64,000 nt of DNA from Massilia rhizosphaerae (GTDB lineage: Bacteria > Pseudomonadota > Gammaproteobacteria > Burkholderiales > Burkholderiaceae_D): contig NZ_JADKYX010000012.1 in assembly GCF_016093545.1 (NCBI RefSeq), positions 62,001-126,000 on the forward strand, in the 5' to 3' direction. Below the pieces are notes generated by a model. It was not told where the DNA came from. It made no database searches and saw only the letters and a program-made list of their open reading frames with translations. Positions 45,086 to 52,395 of this stretch are shown one piece after another. Made by a program: the position numbers and the translations under genes. Position 1 is the first letter of the stretch. Each line of letters starts with the position of its first letter.

Positions 45086-47107
45086 CTAACGTCCGGCATG
45101 CGTCGTGATCTGCAAAAAATCCACGGCGACCGCGCCGGCGCCGTGCGCCTTGGCGATCCGCGCCAGGCGCTCGTCCAGCGCGCGCAGGTAGGCCGGCCCG
45201 CCTTCCGCATCCGGCCGCATGGTGTCGAACAGCGGGACCGGCGTGGCCACCAGCACGAGCATCTCGGTGCCGAACGGCGGGCCGATCACCCAGTTGCCGA
45301 GGCTGCCGACGGTGGCCGTGTAGCGCGGCGGCGCCAGGTTTTCGCGCGCGGACGCGTTGGGCAGCAGGTGGACGACGTGCCCGTCGAGGACGAAATAATC
45401 GACCGTCACATACGACTGGAAGTCCGGCGTGACGACGTCCACCATCAGCGTGTCGCCCGCCGTCAGGTCGCCGCCCTTGCCGCTGCCTCCATTCAGGCGC
45501 AGCGACCCGCCGCGGTGCGCCATGCGGCCAGCGACCCAGTAGGGGCCGAGGACACCCATCAGCGCGCACTTGTCGTCGCCGATCTCCTGCAGCGCCAGGT
45601 CGACGCGGCCCACGCCCGGCAGCGCCGCCACCTTCTGTTTCAGGCGCGCAGGCCCCACGCTGCGCGCGAGATAGCCTTGCACGCGCACCGCATGCCCGTC
45701 GACGGCCGGGACGAGGGCCGAACACGGCACGCCGGCCAGGACGGCGGAAACGGCCGCCAGCGTGGGCCCGGGCGCGGGAGCAGGCGGACTCTTGACGACG
45801 GCCGGAGACGGCGCCTGCGCGACCTGCCCGCCGCCGTGCCGGGGCAGCAGCAGGCGCAGCGCGACGAACACGACCAGGGCCGCGGCGGCGGCGGCCAGCA
45901 CGGCCCCGGTACTGATCAATGCCTGACGCCGGCGCCGCGGCTCCCGTGCGCCGATCTCCTTGAGGAAACCGTTGACGGTGGGCGTGCGCGCCTCGCGCCG
46001 CAACGCGAGCGCATTGCGCAGCGCGCGCCATTGCCGGTGGCCGAGGCCGGGCGGACGCTGCGGACGCAGGCCGGCCTCGCGCGCCTGCAGCGCGGACATG
46101 CGGTTGAACGGATGGCGGCCCGTCAGCAATTCGTACGTGATGCAGCCGAGCGCATAGATGTCGTCGCGGGGATCGGGCTCGCGGTTTTCCAGCATCTCCG
46201 GGCTCGCATACGCGGGCGTCAACGCGCCCAGGCTGCCGGGATCGAAGACGGTCACGTCCGAATCTTCTTCCGCTTTCTGGAACACGCGCGCGATGCCGAA
46301 GTCGATGACCTTGACGCCGCCCGACTCCGTGAGAATCACATTGGCCGGCTTGAAGTCGCAGTGAACGAAGCCGCGCTCGTGCGCATACGCGAGCGCACGG
46401 CCCATGCCGCTCACGATCTTCATCGCGTCGTCGAACGGCGGCACGCGGAAATCGGGCGCGCGCAGCAACTGGCTGAGCGATTTGCCGGGCAGGTATTCCA
46501 TCGTGATGTAGACCATCGCCCCGTCGCGGTCGAAGTCGTACACGGCGACGATGTTCGGATGGGCCAGCGTCTGCGCCTTGCGCGCCTCCCGTTGCAGGGC
46601 GATCAGCGACTTGGGGTGCCCCTGGAACTGCACGTTCAGCACCTTGATCGCGATGTACGGATGGCGATCCGACGCCTCCAGCTTGCGCAGATCAAGGGCC
46701 TTGTAGACGGTGCCCATGCCGCCGAAGCCGACGCACTCCTCGAGCACGAAGCGGCCGTTGAGCGTGTCGCCCACGCCCTTCATGCGCTCGACCGGCGCAC
46801 CGGGCGGGGCGCCCGCGATGCCGGCCGGCTGCGTGGGCGGTTGCAGGGGCTTGGTCTGGACATAGGTTTCCTCGTCGCCGACGCGCTGTCTCTGGCGCGC
46901 CTCGATCGCCTGGGCGATGCGGCGCTCGACCTCGCCGTAGACCTCGGCCGGCAGCGGCGCGCGGCGGTGGGCGTCGTTGAGCGTCTTCAGCAGGTTCGAT
47001 ACGGTCTCGGGCGTATTGGCCAGCAGGCGGTCGACGCGCGCCAGCATCTCGGCTTGTCCGAGGGCGCCGCTCTGGAACTGGCGAAGGGTGTCGGCGAGGT
47101 TGTCCAT
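45086..47107 (-). CDS. Transmembrane serine/threonine protein kinase (PpkA-like)
   Basis: The 673-residue kinase has its domain at about 119-385: glycine loop VGFGGMGTVYK, Lys155 in AIKVL, HCDFKPAN (Asp251, Asn256; HCD instead of HRD) and DFG at 269-271. A helix at about 397-421 crosses the membrane. The periplasmic part (about 430-673) includes a DUF4384-like segment (GDTLMVDVVTP, YFVLDGHVVHLLPNA). The catalytic residues are intact. It probably phosphorylates the island FHA or exporter proteins and is opposed by the PP2C phosphatase. A dyad at 47141-47160 lies in its promoter. Confidence 0.9.
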   Translation of the reverse strand: MDNLADTLRQFQSGALGQAEMLARVDRLLANTPETVSNLLKTLNDAHRRAPLPAEVYGEVERRIAQAIEARQRQRVGDEETYVQTKPLQPPTQPAGIAGAPPGAPVERMKGVGDTLNGRFVLEECVGFGGMGTVYKALDLRKLEASDRHPYIAIKVLNVQFQGHPKSLIALQREARKAQTLAHPNIVAVYDFDRDGAMVYITMEYLPGKSLSQLLRAPDFRVPPFDDAMKIVSGMGRALAYAHERGFVHCDFKPANVILTESGGVKVIDFGIARVFQKAEEDSDVTVFDPGSLGALTPAYASPEMLENREPDPRDDIYALGCITYELLTGRHPFNRMSALQAREAGLRPQRPPGLGHRQWRALRNALALRREARTPTVNGFLKEIGAREPRRRRQALISTGAVLAAAAAALVVFVALRLLLPRHGGGQVAQAPSPAVVKSPPAPAPGPTLAAVSAVLAGVPCSALVPAVDGHAVRVQGYLARSVGPARLKQKVAALPGVGRVDLALQEIGDDKCALMGVLGPYWVAGRMAHRGGSLRLNGGSGKGGDLTAGDTLMVDVVTPDFQSYVTVDYFVLDGHVVHLLPNASARENLAPPRYTATVGSLGNWVIGPPFGTEMLVLVATPVPLFDTMRPDAEGGPAYLRALDERLARIAKAHGAGAVAVDFLQITTHAGR

Positions 47108-47140
47108 GTCTATTCCTCAGACACTGGGGCGGTGTGCAAA

Positions 47141-47160
47141 TTCACCGCACAGGCGGTGTG
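47141..47160. promoter_or_regulatory. Shared operator-like dyad upstream of the kinase gene
   Basis: TTCACCGCACAGGCGGTGTG contains the perfect inverted repeat CACCGC-ACAG-GCGGTG and lies 34-53 bp upstream of the kinase ATG. A third half-site (GCGGTG, 47129-47134) lies next to it. A version matching at 16 of 20 positions precedes the parvulin-exporter operon at 58445. The binding factor is unknown. Confidence 0.5.
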
Positions 47161-47170
47161 TTGTTCCCGG

Positions 47171-47196
47171 CCAAACAAGCTGTCGGCAGGTGTTGG
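47171..47196. promoter_or_regulatory. Candidate enhancer (UAS) for the sigma-54 activator, promoter 1
   Basis: CCAAACA and TGTTGG form an imperfect inverted repeat ending 66 bp before the GG of the first sigma-54 promoter. A clearer copy (CCAACAG-N11-CTGTTGG) is placed almost identically, 65 bp, before the second promoter. Likely site for the island activator. Confidence 0.5.
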
Positions 47197-47260
47197 GTTG
47201 TTCCCACCGGATGCGCCTGAAAAACCCCTGTCGATGGCGCAAAACAGGCCGAAAAGGGGC

Positions 47261-47276
47261 TGGCACGCTTCTCGCA
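47261..47276 (+). promoter_or_regulatory. Sigma-54 promoter 1 for peptide genes
   Basis: TGGCACGCTTCTCGCA has the full -24 element TGGCACG and GC exactly ten bases after GG. Transcription would start near 47287, about 58 nt before the first peptide gene. A nearly identical element precedes the second peptide cluster. Confidence 0.8.
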
Positions 47277-47344
47277 AAGACTTGGGTGAGCGCGACGAAA
47301 CCGGCTCACCAACCAACCCAATCATTTAGTTAAGGAGCATGACC

Positions 47345-47629
47345 ATGAAAACCCTGACGATCAAAGACCTGGCCCTGACCTGCGACCTGGACCGCGGCGC
47401 GATGGCGCGCGTGCGTGGCGGCTACGGCAAGATGCAGCCGTCGTATTCGCTGTATCCGATGCCGTACTCCAGCCCGAGCTACACGTCGACCGTCGACGTC
47501 AACCAGAACCTGCAGCAACTGCAGAACGTGACCAACGCGACGGCCAACGGTTCGGCATTCATCAACGGCGTCACCGCGAACAACAACACGAGCCAGTTCG
47601 GCCAGAACAACGCCCTGATCGGCCACTAA
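47345..47629 (+). CDS. Double-glycine leader peptide 1 (Asn/Gln/Ser-rich, curlin-like motif)
   Basis: A 94-residue protein. Residues 1-26 form a leader, with I-x-D-L, LD, AM and RVRGG, ending in Gly-Gly at 25-26. The 68-residue product is Asn/Gln/Ser/Tyr-rich: YSLYPMPYSSPSY, then NVTNATANGSAFINGVT and NNNTSQFGQNN. QFGQNN fits the curlin form QxGxxN. It has no cysteine. The leader suits cleavage by the C39 exporter of the island. It has its own sigma-54 promoter and is followed by a terminator. Whether the product is a bacteriocin, a signal or an amyloid-like structural peptide is open. Confidence 0.85.
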   Translation: MKTLTIKDLALTCDLDRGAMARVRGGYGKMQPSYSLYPMPYSSPSYTSTVDVNQNLQQLQNVTNATANGSAFINGVTANNNTSQFGQNNALIGH

Positions 47630-47648
47630 GCACCGCAATCCCCGCCGG

Positions 47649-47680
47649 CCCGGCCATCTCGCGATGGCCGGGCTTTTACC
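47649..47680 (+). terminator. Rho-independent terminator after peptide gene 1
   Basis: CCCGGCCATC and GATGGCCGGG form a perfect 10-bp stem with a 4-nt loop, followed by CTTTT and a second T-run. It would end or reduce transcripts between peptide genes 1 and 2. Confidence 0.88.
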
Positions 47681-47699
47681 CATTTTTCAGGAGGACATC

Positions 47700-47891
47700 A
47701 TGGCCACCATCACCATCAAGGATTTGACCGAGAACACGGACCTGGACCGCAAGGCCATGCAGGCGATCTCGGGCGGTGCGCGCGCCCGCTCCCACGCCGG
47801 CGCGCTGCGCCCAGCAGGGACGGCGCCGGCACGGCCCCACAGCATCGTCGACTTCCGCACGGGCGCGACGCCGCCCAAGCCAGGCAAATAA
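47700..47891 (+). CDS. Double-glycine leader peptide 2 (Arg/Pro-rich variant)
   Basis: A 63-residue protein with AGGAGG 5 nt before the ATG. The leader (ITIKDL, LDRKAM, ISGG) is 26 residues, as in the paralogues. The 37-residue product differs completely: basic and proline/alanine-rich (GGARARSHAGALRPAGTAP), without the NNNTSQFGQNN element. Export by the same C39 transporter is inferred from the leader. It is short enough to be missed by gene callers. The terminator upstream suggests read-through or a weak promoter of its own; a further terminator follows it. Confidence 0.75.
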   Translation: MATITIKDLTENTDLDRKAMQAISGGARARSHAGALRPAGTAPARPHSIVDFRTGATPPKPGK

Positions 47892-47923
47892 ACGCTATAA
47901 ACCGTTTAGTTCGATATCGACGC

Positions 47924-47949
47924 AGCCCGGCCCGCCAGCCGGGCTTTTT
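47924..47949 (+). terminator. Rho-independent terminator after peptide gene 2
   Basis: AGCCCGGC and GCCGGGCT form an 8-bp stem with a six-base loop, followed by TTTT. It isolates the first peptide cluster from the second. Confidence 0.85.
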
Positions 47950-47982
47950 GTATGCATCGCCAAATCCAGCGTTCGGCACGAT

Positions 47983-48007
47983 CCAACAGTTTTTATGCCG
48001 CTGTTGG
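47983..48007. promoter_or_regulatory. Candidate enhancer (UAS) for the sigma-54 activator, promoter 2
   Basis: CCAACAG, eleven bases, CTGTTGG is a perfect inverted repeat 65 bp before the GG of the second sigma-54 promoter. Position and symmetry fit a dimeric enhancer-binding protein, and the same spacing occurs at promoter 1. Confidence 0.6.
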
Positions 48008-48070
48008 TCCGCACCCGCCACTTTCTTCCCCGATCCACAAGAAAGCCCGGTTTTACGGGGCTTTCGGGCC

Positions 48071-48086
48071 TGGCACGCATTCTGCT
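48071..48086 (+). promoter_or_regulatory. Sigma-54 promoter 2 for peptide genes
   Basis: TGGCACGCATTCTGCT has the consensus -24 element and GC ten bases after GG. The start would be near 48097, about 55 nt before peptide gene 3. It shares the TGGCACGC core with promoter 1. Confidence 0.82.
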
Positions 48087-48151
48087 CATACCCTGGTGAG
48101 CGCAAATCAAACGCTCTTTCAACCCAAATCACCGACGCAAGGAGAATCGAC

Positions 48152-48451
48152 ATGAACACCCTGAACATCAAAGACCTGGCCGTGAGCTGCGAACTGGATC
48201 ACAAGCAAATGGCACATGTGCGCGGCGGCCACAACGCCAGCAGCCAGAAAATGGACAGCTACAGCACGAGCAGCCCGTCGTACTCGCTGTTCCCGATGCC
48301 GTCCTACGCGACGACCGTCAATGCGACGCAGAACCTGGCCCAGGTCCAGAACGTCCTCAACGACACGGCCAACGGTTCCGCGTTCGTCAGCGGCGTCACC
48401 GCGAACAACAACACGTCGCAGTTCGGCCAGAACAACCTGCTGGTCATCTGA
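48152..48451 (+). CDS. Double-glycine leader peptide 3 (curlin-like motif)
   Basis: A 99-residue protein, preceded by AAGGAGAA. The leader (LNIKDLAVS, LDHKQM, HVRGG) is 26 residues. The 73-residue product has SPSYSLFPMPSY, then NDTANGSAFVSGVT and NNNTSQFGQNN, very like peptide 1. It is first in an operon with peptides 4-6 and the PP2C gene, driven by sigma-54 promoter 2. No cysteines. The role is inferred as an exported, C39-processed product; no bacteriocin family is recognised. Confidence 0.85.
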   Translation: MNTLNIKDLAVSCELDHKQMAHVRGGHNASSQKMDSYSTSSPSYSLFPMPSYATTVNATQNLAQVQNVLNDTANGSAFVSGVTANNNTSQFGQNNLLVI

Positions 48452-48479
48452 ACCGGAACACGGAACGAAGGAGAACACC

Positions 48480-48737
48480 ATGTCGTCGATCGTCATCCAA
48501 GACCTCGCCCGCACGCGCGCGCTGGACACGCATGCCATGTCCGCGATCCGGGGCGGCCAGGCATTCGGGCCGAACGTGAACGTGAACCTGAACCTCGACC
48601 AGCGCATCGGCCAGGTGCAGGACATCAAGGTCAACGTCCTGAACAACAACGGCGTGATCGGGTCCGGCTTCACCGCCCCCGACGTCACGTTGAGCCCGCT
48701 GCAATGGGCCGCCAACAACGCCGCCATCCCCCTGTAA
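48480..48737 (+). CDS. Double-glycine leader peptide 4 (Asn/Val-rich)
   Basis: An 85-residue protein with GAAGGAG upstream. The leader (SIVIQDLART, LDTHAM, AIRGG) is 26 residues. The 59-residue product starts QAFGPNVNVNLNLDQRIGQV and continues with VNVLNNNGVIGSG. It is Asn/Val-rich with alternating polar and hydrophobic residues, suggesting beta strands, but lacks the conserved NNNTSQFGQNN element. It lies 28 bp after peptide 3 in the same operon. Confidence 0.8.
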   Translation: MSSIVIQDLARTRALDTHAMSAIRGGQAFGPNVNVNLNLDQRIGQVQDIKVNVLNNNGVIGSGFTAPDVTLSPLQWAANNAAIPL

Positions 48738-48771
48738 AACATTTGAACATTTGACTTCAAGGAGCATCATC

Positions 48772-49053
48772 ATGAAAACCCTGATCATCCGAGACCTGAC
48801 CGTGACGTCCGAACTCGACCACCACGCCATGCGCGCCGTCCGCGGCGGCCATGGCATGACCCAGACGTCGTGGAATCCGTTGCCGCCATCGCCGACGTTC
48901 CGCTCGTCGGTGGACGCGACGCAGAGCCTGACCCAGTTGCAGAACGTCGTCAACGCGACCGCGAACGGATCGGCCTTCATCGACGGCGTGACCGTGAACA
49001 ACAACACGAGCCAGTTCGGCCAGAACAATATCGCGGCGGCCGGGCACGCGTAG
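48772..49053 (+). CDS. Double-glycine leader peptide 5 (curlin-like motif)
   Basis: A 93-residue protein with AAGGAG upstream. The leader (LIIRDLTVT, LDHHAM, AVRGG) is 26 residues. The 67-residue product has WNPLPPSPTF, then NATANGSAFIDGVT and NNNTSQFGQNN, as in peptides 1 and 3. It is cotranscribed with peptides 3, 4 and 6. The strong conservation of the C-terminal half versus the variable first half suggests the C-terminal half carries the shared function. Confidence 0.85.
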   Translation: MKTLIIRDLTVTSELDHHAMRAVRGGHGMTQTSWNPLPPSPTFRSSVDATQSLTQLQNVVNATANGSAFIDGVTVNNNTSQFGQNNIAAAGHA

Positions 49054-49151
49054 TAAGCAAGCCAACGGCGGAGGCCGCACCCCGGCCTCCGCCAAGGGAA
49101 CCAAACCGGCAGCCGAGATGTCTGTTGAATGAGAAGAATGAGGAGATGCAC

Positions 49152-49436
49152 ATGGCGCACATCACGATCGGCGACCTCCGCTGCGAACGCACGCTCGACG
49201 CTCGCGCGCTGGCGCGCATCCGCGGCGGCGACGGTGCGGCGTGGTGCTTCGGCTGGATCCAGCCTTACGTGCCCGAATCGTTGCGCACTGCCCCGGTCAT
49301 CAATTTTTACCAGATCAATAATTACGCGGACCAGATGATCAACCAGTTCCAGACGGTCAGCGTGAGCAACACGGCGCCGAACGCGGTCGTGACCGTCGGC
49401 GTGGATGAGCGGAGCACCAACAACGGACACGTCTGA
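49152..49436 (+). CDS. Double-glycine leader peptide 6 (divergent)
   Basis: A 94-residue protein. I choose the second ATG (49152) with GAGGAG 6 nt upstream. The leader (ITIGDLRC, LDARAL, RIRGG) is 26 residues. The 68-residue product has one cysteine and aromatic residues (AAWCFGWIQPYVPE), then INFYQINNYADQMINQFQ and VSVSNTAPNAVVTVGV. It lacks the NNNTSQFGQNN element. Its stop overlaps the PP2C start (TGATGG), linking peptide supply to phosphatase synthesis. Confidence 0.8.
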   Translation: MAHITIGDLRCERTLDARALARIRGGDGAAWCFGWIQPYVPESLRTAPVINFYQINNYADQMINQFQTVSVSNTAPNAVVTVGVDERSTNNGHV

Positions 49437-50203
49437 TGGGCGAGGCGCTTCAACTTCGCTGGACCTCGGCGGCGCGCAGCGACGTGGGGCTGGTGCGCAG
49501 CAATAACGAGGATGCCGTGCTCGACCGGCCGGCCCGCCGCATGTGGGCCGTCGCCGACGGCATGGGCGGCCATGCCTACGGAGAGATCGCGAGCCGCATG
49601 ACGGTGGATGCGCTGGACGCGCTCCCCGCCGATTCGTCCCTGCAGCAAGCCGTCGCCGCCGCGCGCGCGCGCCTGCTCGAGGTGAACGACGCGCTGGTGC
49701 TTGAGGCGGCCGCCCGCAACGTCCCCGTGATCGGCACGACGCTCGTGCTGCTGCTGGCATCCGGCCGCACCGGCGTGTGCATCTGGGCGGGCGACAGCCG
49801 CATCTACCTGTGCCGCGGCGGCAGCCTGCACCAGCTCACGCGCGACCACAACCAGTTCGAGGAATTGCAAGCGAAAAGCCACCTGTCCGCCGCGGACGCC
49901 TCCACCTATCCGGGCGCCGCCATGATCACGCGCGCACTCGGCGCGGCCGCGACGCTGGAGCTGGACGAAGTGCAGGTGCAGGTCAGCGACGGCGACGTGT
50001 TCCTGCTCTGCAGCGATGGCCTGAGCAATGCGGTCAGCCTGGACGCCATGTTCGGCGCGCTGACGAGCGGCGACTGCGACCAGGCGGCCGATATGCTCAT
50101 CCGGCTCGCGCTGGCCGGCGGCGGGCGAGATAATATCTCCGTCATCGTCGTGCGCGCGGATGACGTCGAGGCCGATCGGACCGTCCTCAATCCGTCCTTG
50201 TAA
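49436..50203 (+). CDS. PP2C-type serine/threonine phosphatase (PppA-like)
   Basis: This 255-residue PPM phosphatase has all metal motifs: DVGLVRSNNEDAV, VADGMGGHAYGE, GTTLVLLL, WAGDSRIYL, LLCSDGLSNAV and GGRDNISVIVV. It is cytosolic and intact. The start overlaps the peptide 6 stop, so it is produced with the peptides from the sigma-54 operon. It should reverse the phosphorylation made by the island kinase, like PppA opposing PpkA in T6SS. Confidence 0.93.
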   Translation: MGEALQLRWTSAARSDVGLVRSNNEDAVLDRPARRMWAVADGMGGHAYGEIASRMTVDALDALPADSSLQQAVAAARARLLEVNDALVLEAAARNVPVIGTTLVLLLASGRTGVCIWAGDSRIYLCRGGSLHQLTRDHNQFEELQAKSHLSAADASTYPGAAMITRALGAAATLELDEVQVQVSDGDVFLLCSDGLSNAVSLDAMFGALTSGDCDQAADMLIRLALAGGGRDNISVIVVRADDVEADRTVLNPSL

Positions 50204-50511
50204 AGGCTTGTATCTGTAACAATACCGGTCGACGTACCGCCAGCAGATGAGCGAGCAGGCTAGCGAGAGAAAGGCCTGATGTCACCGATCCGTGGTTGAC
50301 CACCTTGCGGACTCGGCTGGTGCACCGGGAGATGAGTTGCAATAAGAGACCAGAGTTCGTTGGAAATGAGTGCTTTGGCCATGGCATCGGTCCGGCTAAG
50401 AACAGGCCGTCCATGTTAACGCCAGGACCATGACTGCTACGGCTGAAAACGACCCAACGCAGTCATTCACTTGCGGTAAGCAGGACTGGGTAAGCCTCCT
50501 TTCAATCCCCG
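50204..50511. other. Spacer holding an IS remnant
   Basis: This 308-bp spacer between the phosphatase and the methyltransferase genes contains a truncated IS5-type transposase start (50260-50383). The rest looks non-coding. It marks the left edge of the inserted block. Confidence 0.5.
50260..50383 (-). pseudogene. IS5-family transposase N-terminal remnant
   Basis: On the minus strand an ATG at 50383 reads MAKALISNELWSLIATHLP followed by QPSPQGGQPRIGD. This is the typical start of an IS5-family transposase (usually ...LPPxxPSPKGGRPRIGDR). It stops at a TAG after 41 codons, so only a 5' stub remains. Remaining IS sequence may extend on either side, but no intact inverted repeats were seen. Confidence 0.75.
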
Positions 50512-51360
50512 TCAGCTTCCCGGATTACGTGCCATGACGATCCACGCCGCGCCGCCGATCATCACCGACCGCTCGCCGGGGAGGTCCGCGAAGACGGCAC
50601 GGACCGCGGCCGAAGCGCGGACGCGGATGCCATCGGGCTGGTCAGCGAGCGCACGCGACAGCGGGCCGACCTCGAGCGCCATCTTGACCGCGTCGTCGAG
50701 CGCAGCGTCCCGCGTCCCGCCTTCGCCGAACGGGACGGAAGCATCGAAGGGCGCGATAGCGATATGGGTGAAACCGGCTGCCGTCAGGATGCGCGCCACA
50801 CGTCCCGGGTCGGCGAACGAAAATGGGCCGGGCGTTTCGGGACCGGGCGACGCGGTCGGCGGCACGATGGCCTTGATCGCGTCCATCGGTAAGCGCACCC
50901 AATCGTTCTCGGCCACGTCGCGCCAGCAGACGAAAACGACCCGCCCGCCCGGCCGGAGCGCGCGTCGCAGATGGGCAAACGCCCCTGTTGGATTATCGAA
51001 GAACATCACCCCAAAACGGGAAAACAGGATGTCGAATGCGCCTTCGGGCAGCTCGACGCTGCTGGCGTCGGCTACCTGGAACCGGACCGGCATATCCTGT
51101 GGTGCAAGCGCGCGTGCCCGGCCGATCAGCGGTTCGGATATGTCCACGCCAAGCACTTGCCCCCCTGCGCCGACGCGGGCGGTCAAAGCCAGACTCGATG
51201 CGCCCGCGCCGCAGCCGACATCCAGTATGCGCTCGCCAGCCGCCGGCGCGACGGCTTCGATCGCGGCCTGGCCGAACACCGCCACCATGGCGTCGAGCCG
51301 GGCCTGGTTAGCGACCCAGCGCTCCCCGCTTCGACCATTCCAGTCGGCGACCTGATCGCA
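50512..51360 (-). CDS. Class I SAM-dependent methyltransferase (start unclear)
   Basis: The protein has the SAM motif ILDVGCGAGASSLALTARVG, then VLGVDISEPLIGRARALA, FQVADASSVELPEGAFDILFSRFGVMFF and LRRALRPGGRVVFVCW. The conserved N-terminus (DQVADWNGRSGERWVANQARLDAM) can be read from about 51357, but no ATG, GTG or TTG lies there in frame; the first ATG is at 51288. The gene may have lost its start or may depend on coupling to the upstream flavoprotein gene, whose stop is about 25 bp earlier. The methyl acceptor is unknown. Confidence 0.75.
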   Translation of the reverse strand, partial: CDQVADWNGRSGERWVANQARLDAMVAVFGQAAIEAVAPAAGERILDVGCGAGASSLALTARVGAGGQVLGVDISEPLIGRARALAPQDMPVRFQVADASSVELPEGAFDILFSRFGVMFFDNPTGAFAHLRRALRPGGRVVFVCWRDVAENDWVRLPMDAIKAIVPPTASPGPETPGPFSFADPGRVARILTAAGFTHIAIAPFDASVPFGEGGTRDAALDDAVKMALEVGPLSRALADQPDGIRVRASAAVRAVFADLPGERSVMIGGAAWIVMARNPGS

Positions 51361-51382
51361 ACCGGAAAGGGAATCCCTGCTC

Positions 51383-52276
51383 TCAGACCAGCATCGATTG
51401 CTGGGCGAAGATGCCCGCCATCGCGCCCTGCGCCGATGCCTGGGTGACCGAGGGCAAGAAGGGCGTGGCGAGATCGCCAGCGGCGTAGATGCCTGGCATG
51501 CTGGTTTGGCGGCGCTCATCGACCTTGAGGACGATGCCGACGGGCGTATCCACCGTGGCGAGGCCCAGTGGTTCATGCAGGCTCGCGGACGGCTTATTGC
51601 GCGGCTGGGCGAACAGGATGTCGACCGCGATATTGCGGCCGGTATCGAGATTGACGGTGGTGATATGGCCCTTTTGATGGGCGATCTCGACGATCCGGCC
51701 ATCGACGACAGGTATGTTGCGGCGCGCCAGATCGGCCTGGATATCGGGCGCGATGTCATGACCGTCGGCGAAGACCGTCAACTTGTCGGTCCAATCGCGG
51801 AACAGCCTGACGGACTGGTGGGACTGCGGGCCGGCCCAGACGACGCCCCAATGCTGGCCGGCGACTTCAAAGCCGTCGCAATAGGGGCAGGGCACGATGG
51901 ACGTGCCCCAGCTTTCGGCAAAGCCCGGAACATTTGGCATCTGGTCGGCGACGCCATAGCTCAGGATCAGGCGACGTGCCCTTAGGGATTCGTTATCGTC
52001 AGTGACGACGCAGAAATCGTCGATTGCGCCAGACACGCTCTCGGCCCGGGCAGTGACCAGCCTGATCGTTGGGTAGCGCGCCAGTTGCTGCCGCGCCTCG
52101 GCCAGGATGTCCAGCGGCGGCTTGTGATCATGGCCGAGCAGACCGTGCGAATGGCCGGCAAAGCGGTTACGCGGCCGGCCGGTATCGAGAACGACGACCT
52201 TGCGGCGGGCACGACCGAGCTGCAGGGCGGCGGCGAGGCCGGCAAAGCTGCCGCCGATGATAATGACGTCATCCAT
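51383..52276 (-). CDS. FAD/NAD(P)-dependent oxidoreductase (thioredoxin-reductase-like)
   Basis: The 297-residue flavoprotein has FAD-binding DVIIIGGSFAGLAAALQLGRA at the N-terminus, an active-site pair CPYC (VPCPYCDGFE) near residue 138, and the C-terminal GIYAAGDLATPFLPSVTQASAQGAMAG. Relatives reduce small disulfide substrates or act in antibiotic tailoring. It is divergent from a tetR gene and probably its target. Codon use is lower in GC than the island genes, consistent with the inserted block. Confidence 0.88.
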   Translation of the reverse strand: MDDVIIIGGSFAGLAAALQLGRARRKVVVLDTGRPRNRFAGHSHGLLGHDHKPPLDILAEARQQLARYPTIRLVTARAESVSGAIDDFCVVTDDNESLRARRLILSYGVADQMPNVPGFAESWGTSIVPCPYCDGFEVAGQHWGVVWAGPQSHQSVRLFRDWTDKLTVFADGHDIAPDIQADLARRNIPVVDGRIVEIAHQKGHITTVNLDTGRNIAVDILFAQPRNKPSASLHEPLGLATVDTPVGIVLKVDERRQTSMPGIYAAGDLATPFLPSVTQASAQGAMAGIFAQQSMLV

Positions 52277-52395
52277 GGCGATGGGCTCCGTGTTGTGAAT
52301 GTAGGAAATCGGGCCGGGGCTGGCACGGAATATCGTCCAGCGATAGGCGCTCGAGACGGTCCTATCTTCGGCTTGCGTATTTTTTAAACTACGTG

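Noticed and set aside
43772..47329. Very long open plus-strand frame (1185 codons) across SUMF1 and kinase genes
   Set aside because: It is antisense to the kinase and in the wrong frame of the SUMF1 gene. Its translation is Arg/Gln/Ala-rich low-complexity, as expected for a shadow in high-GC DNA.
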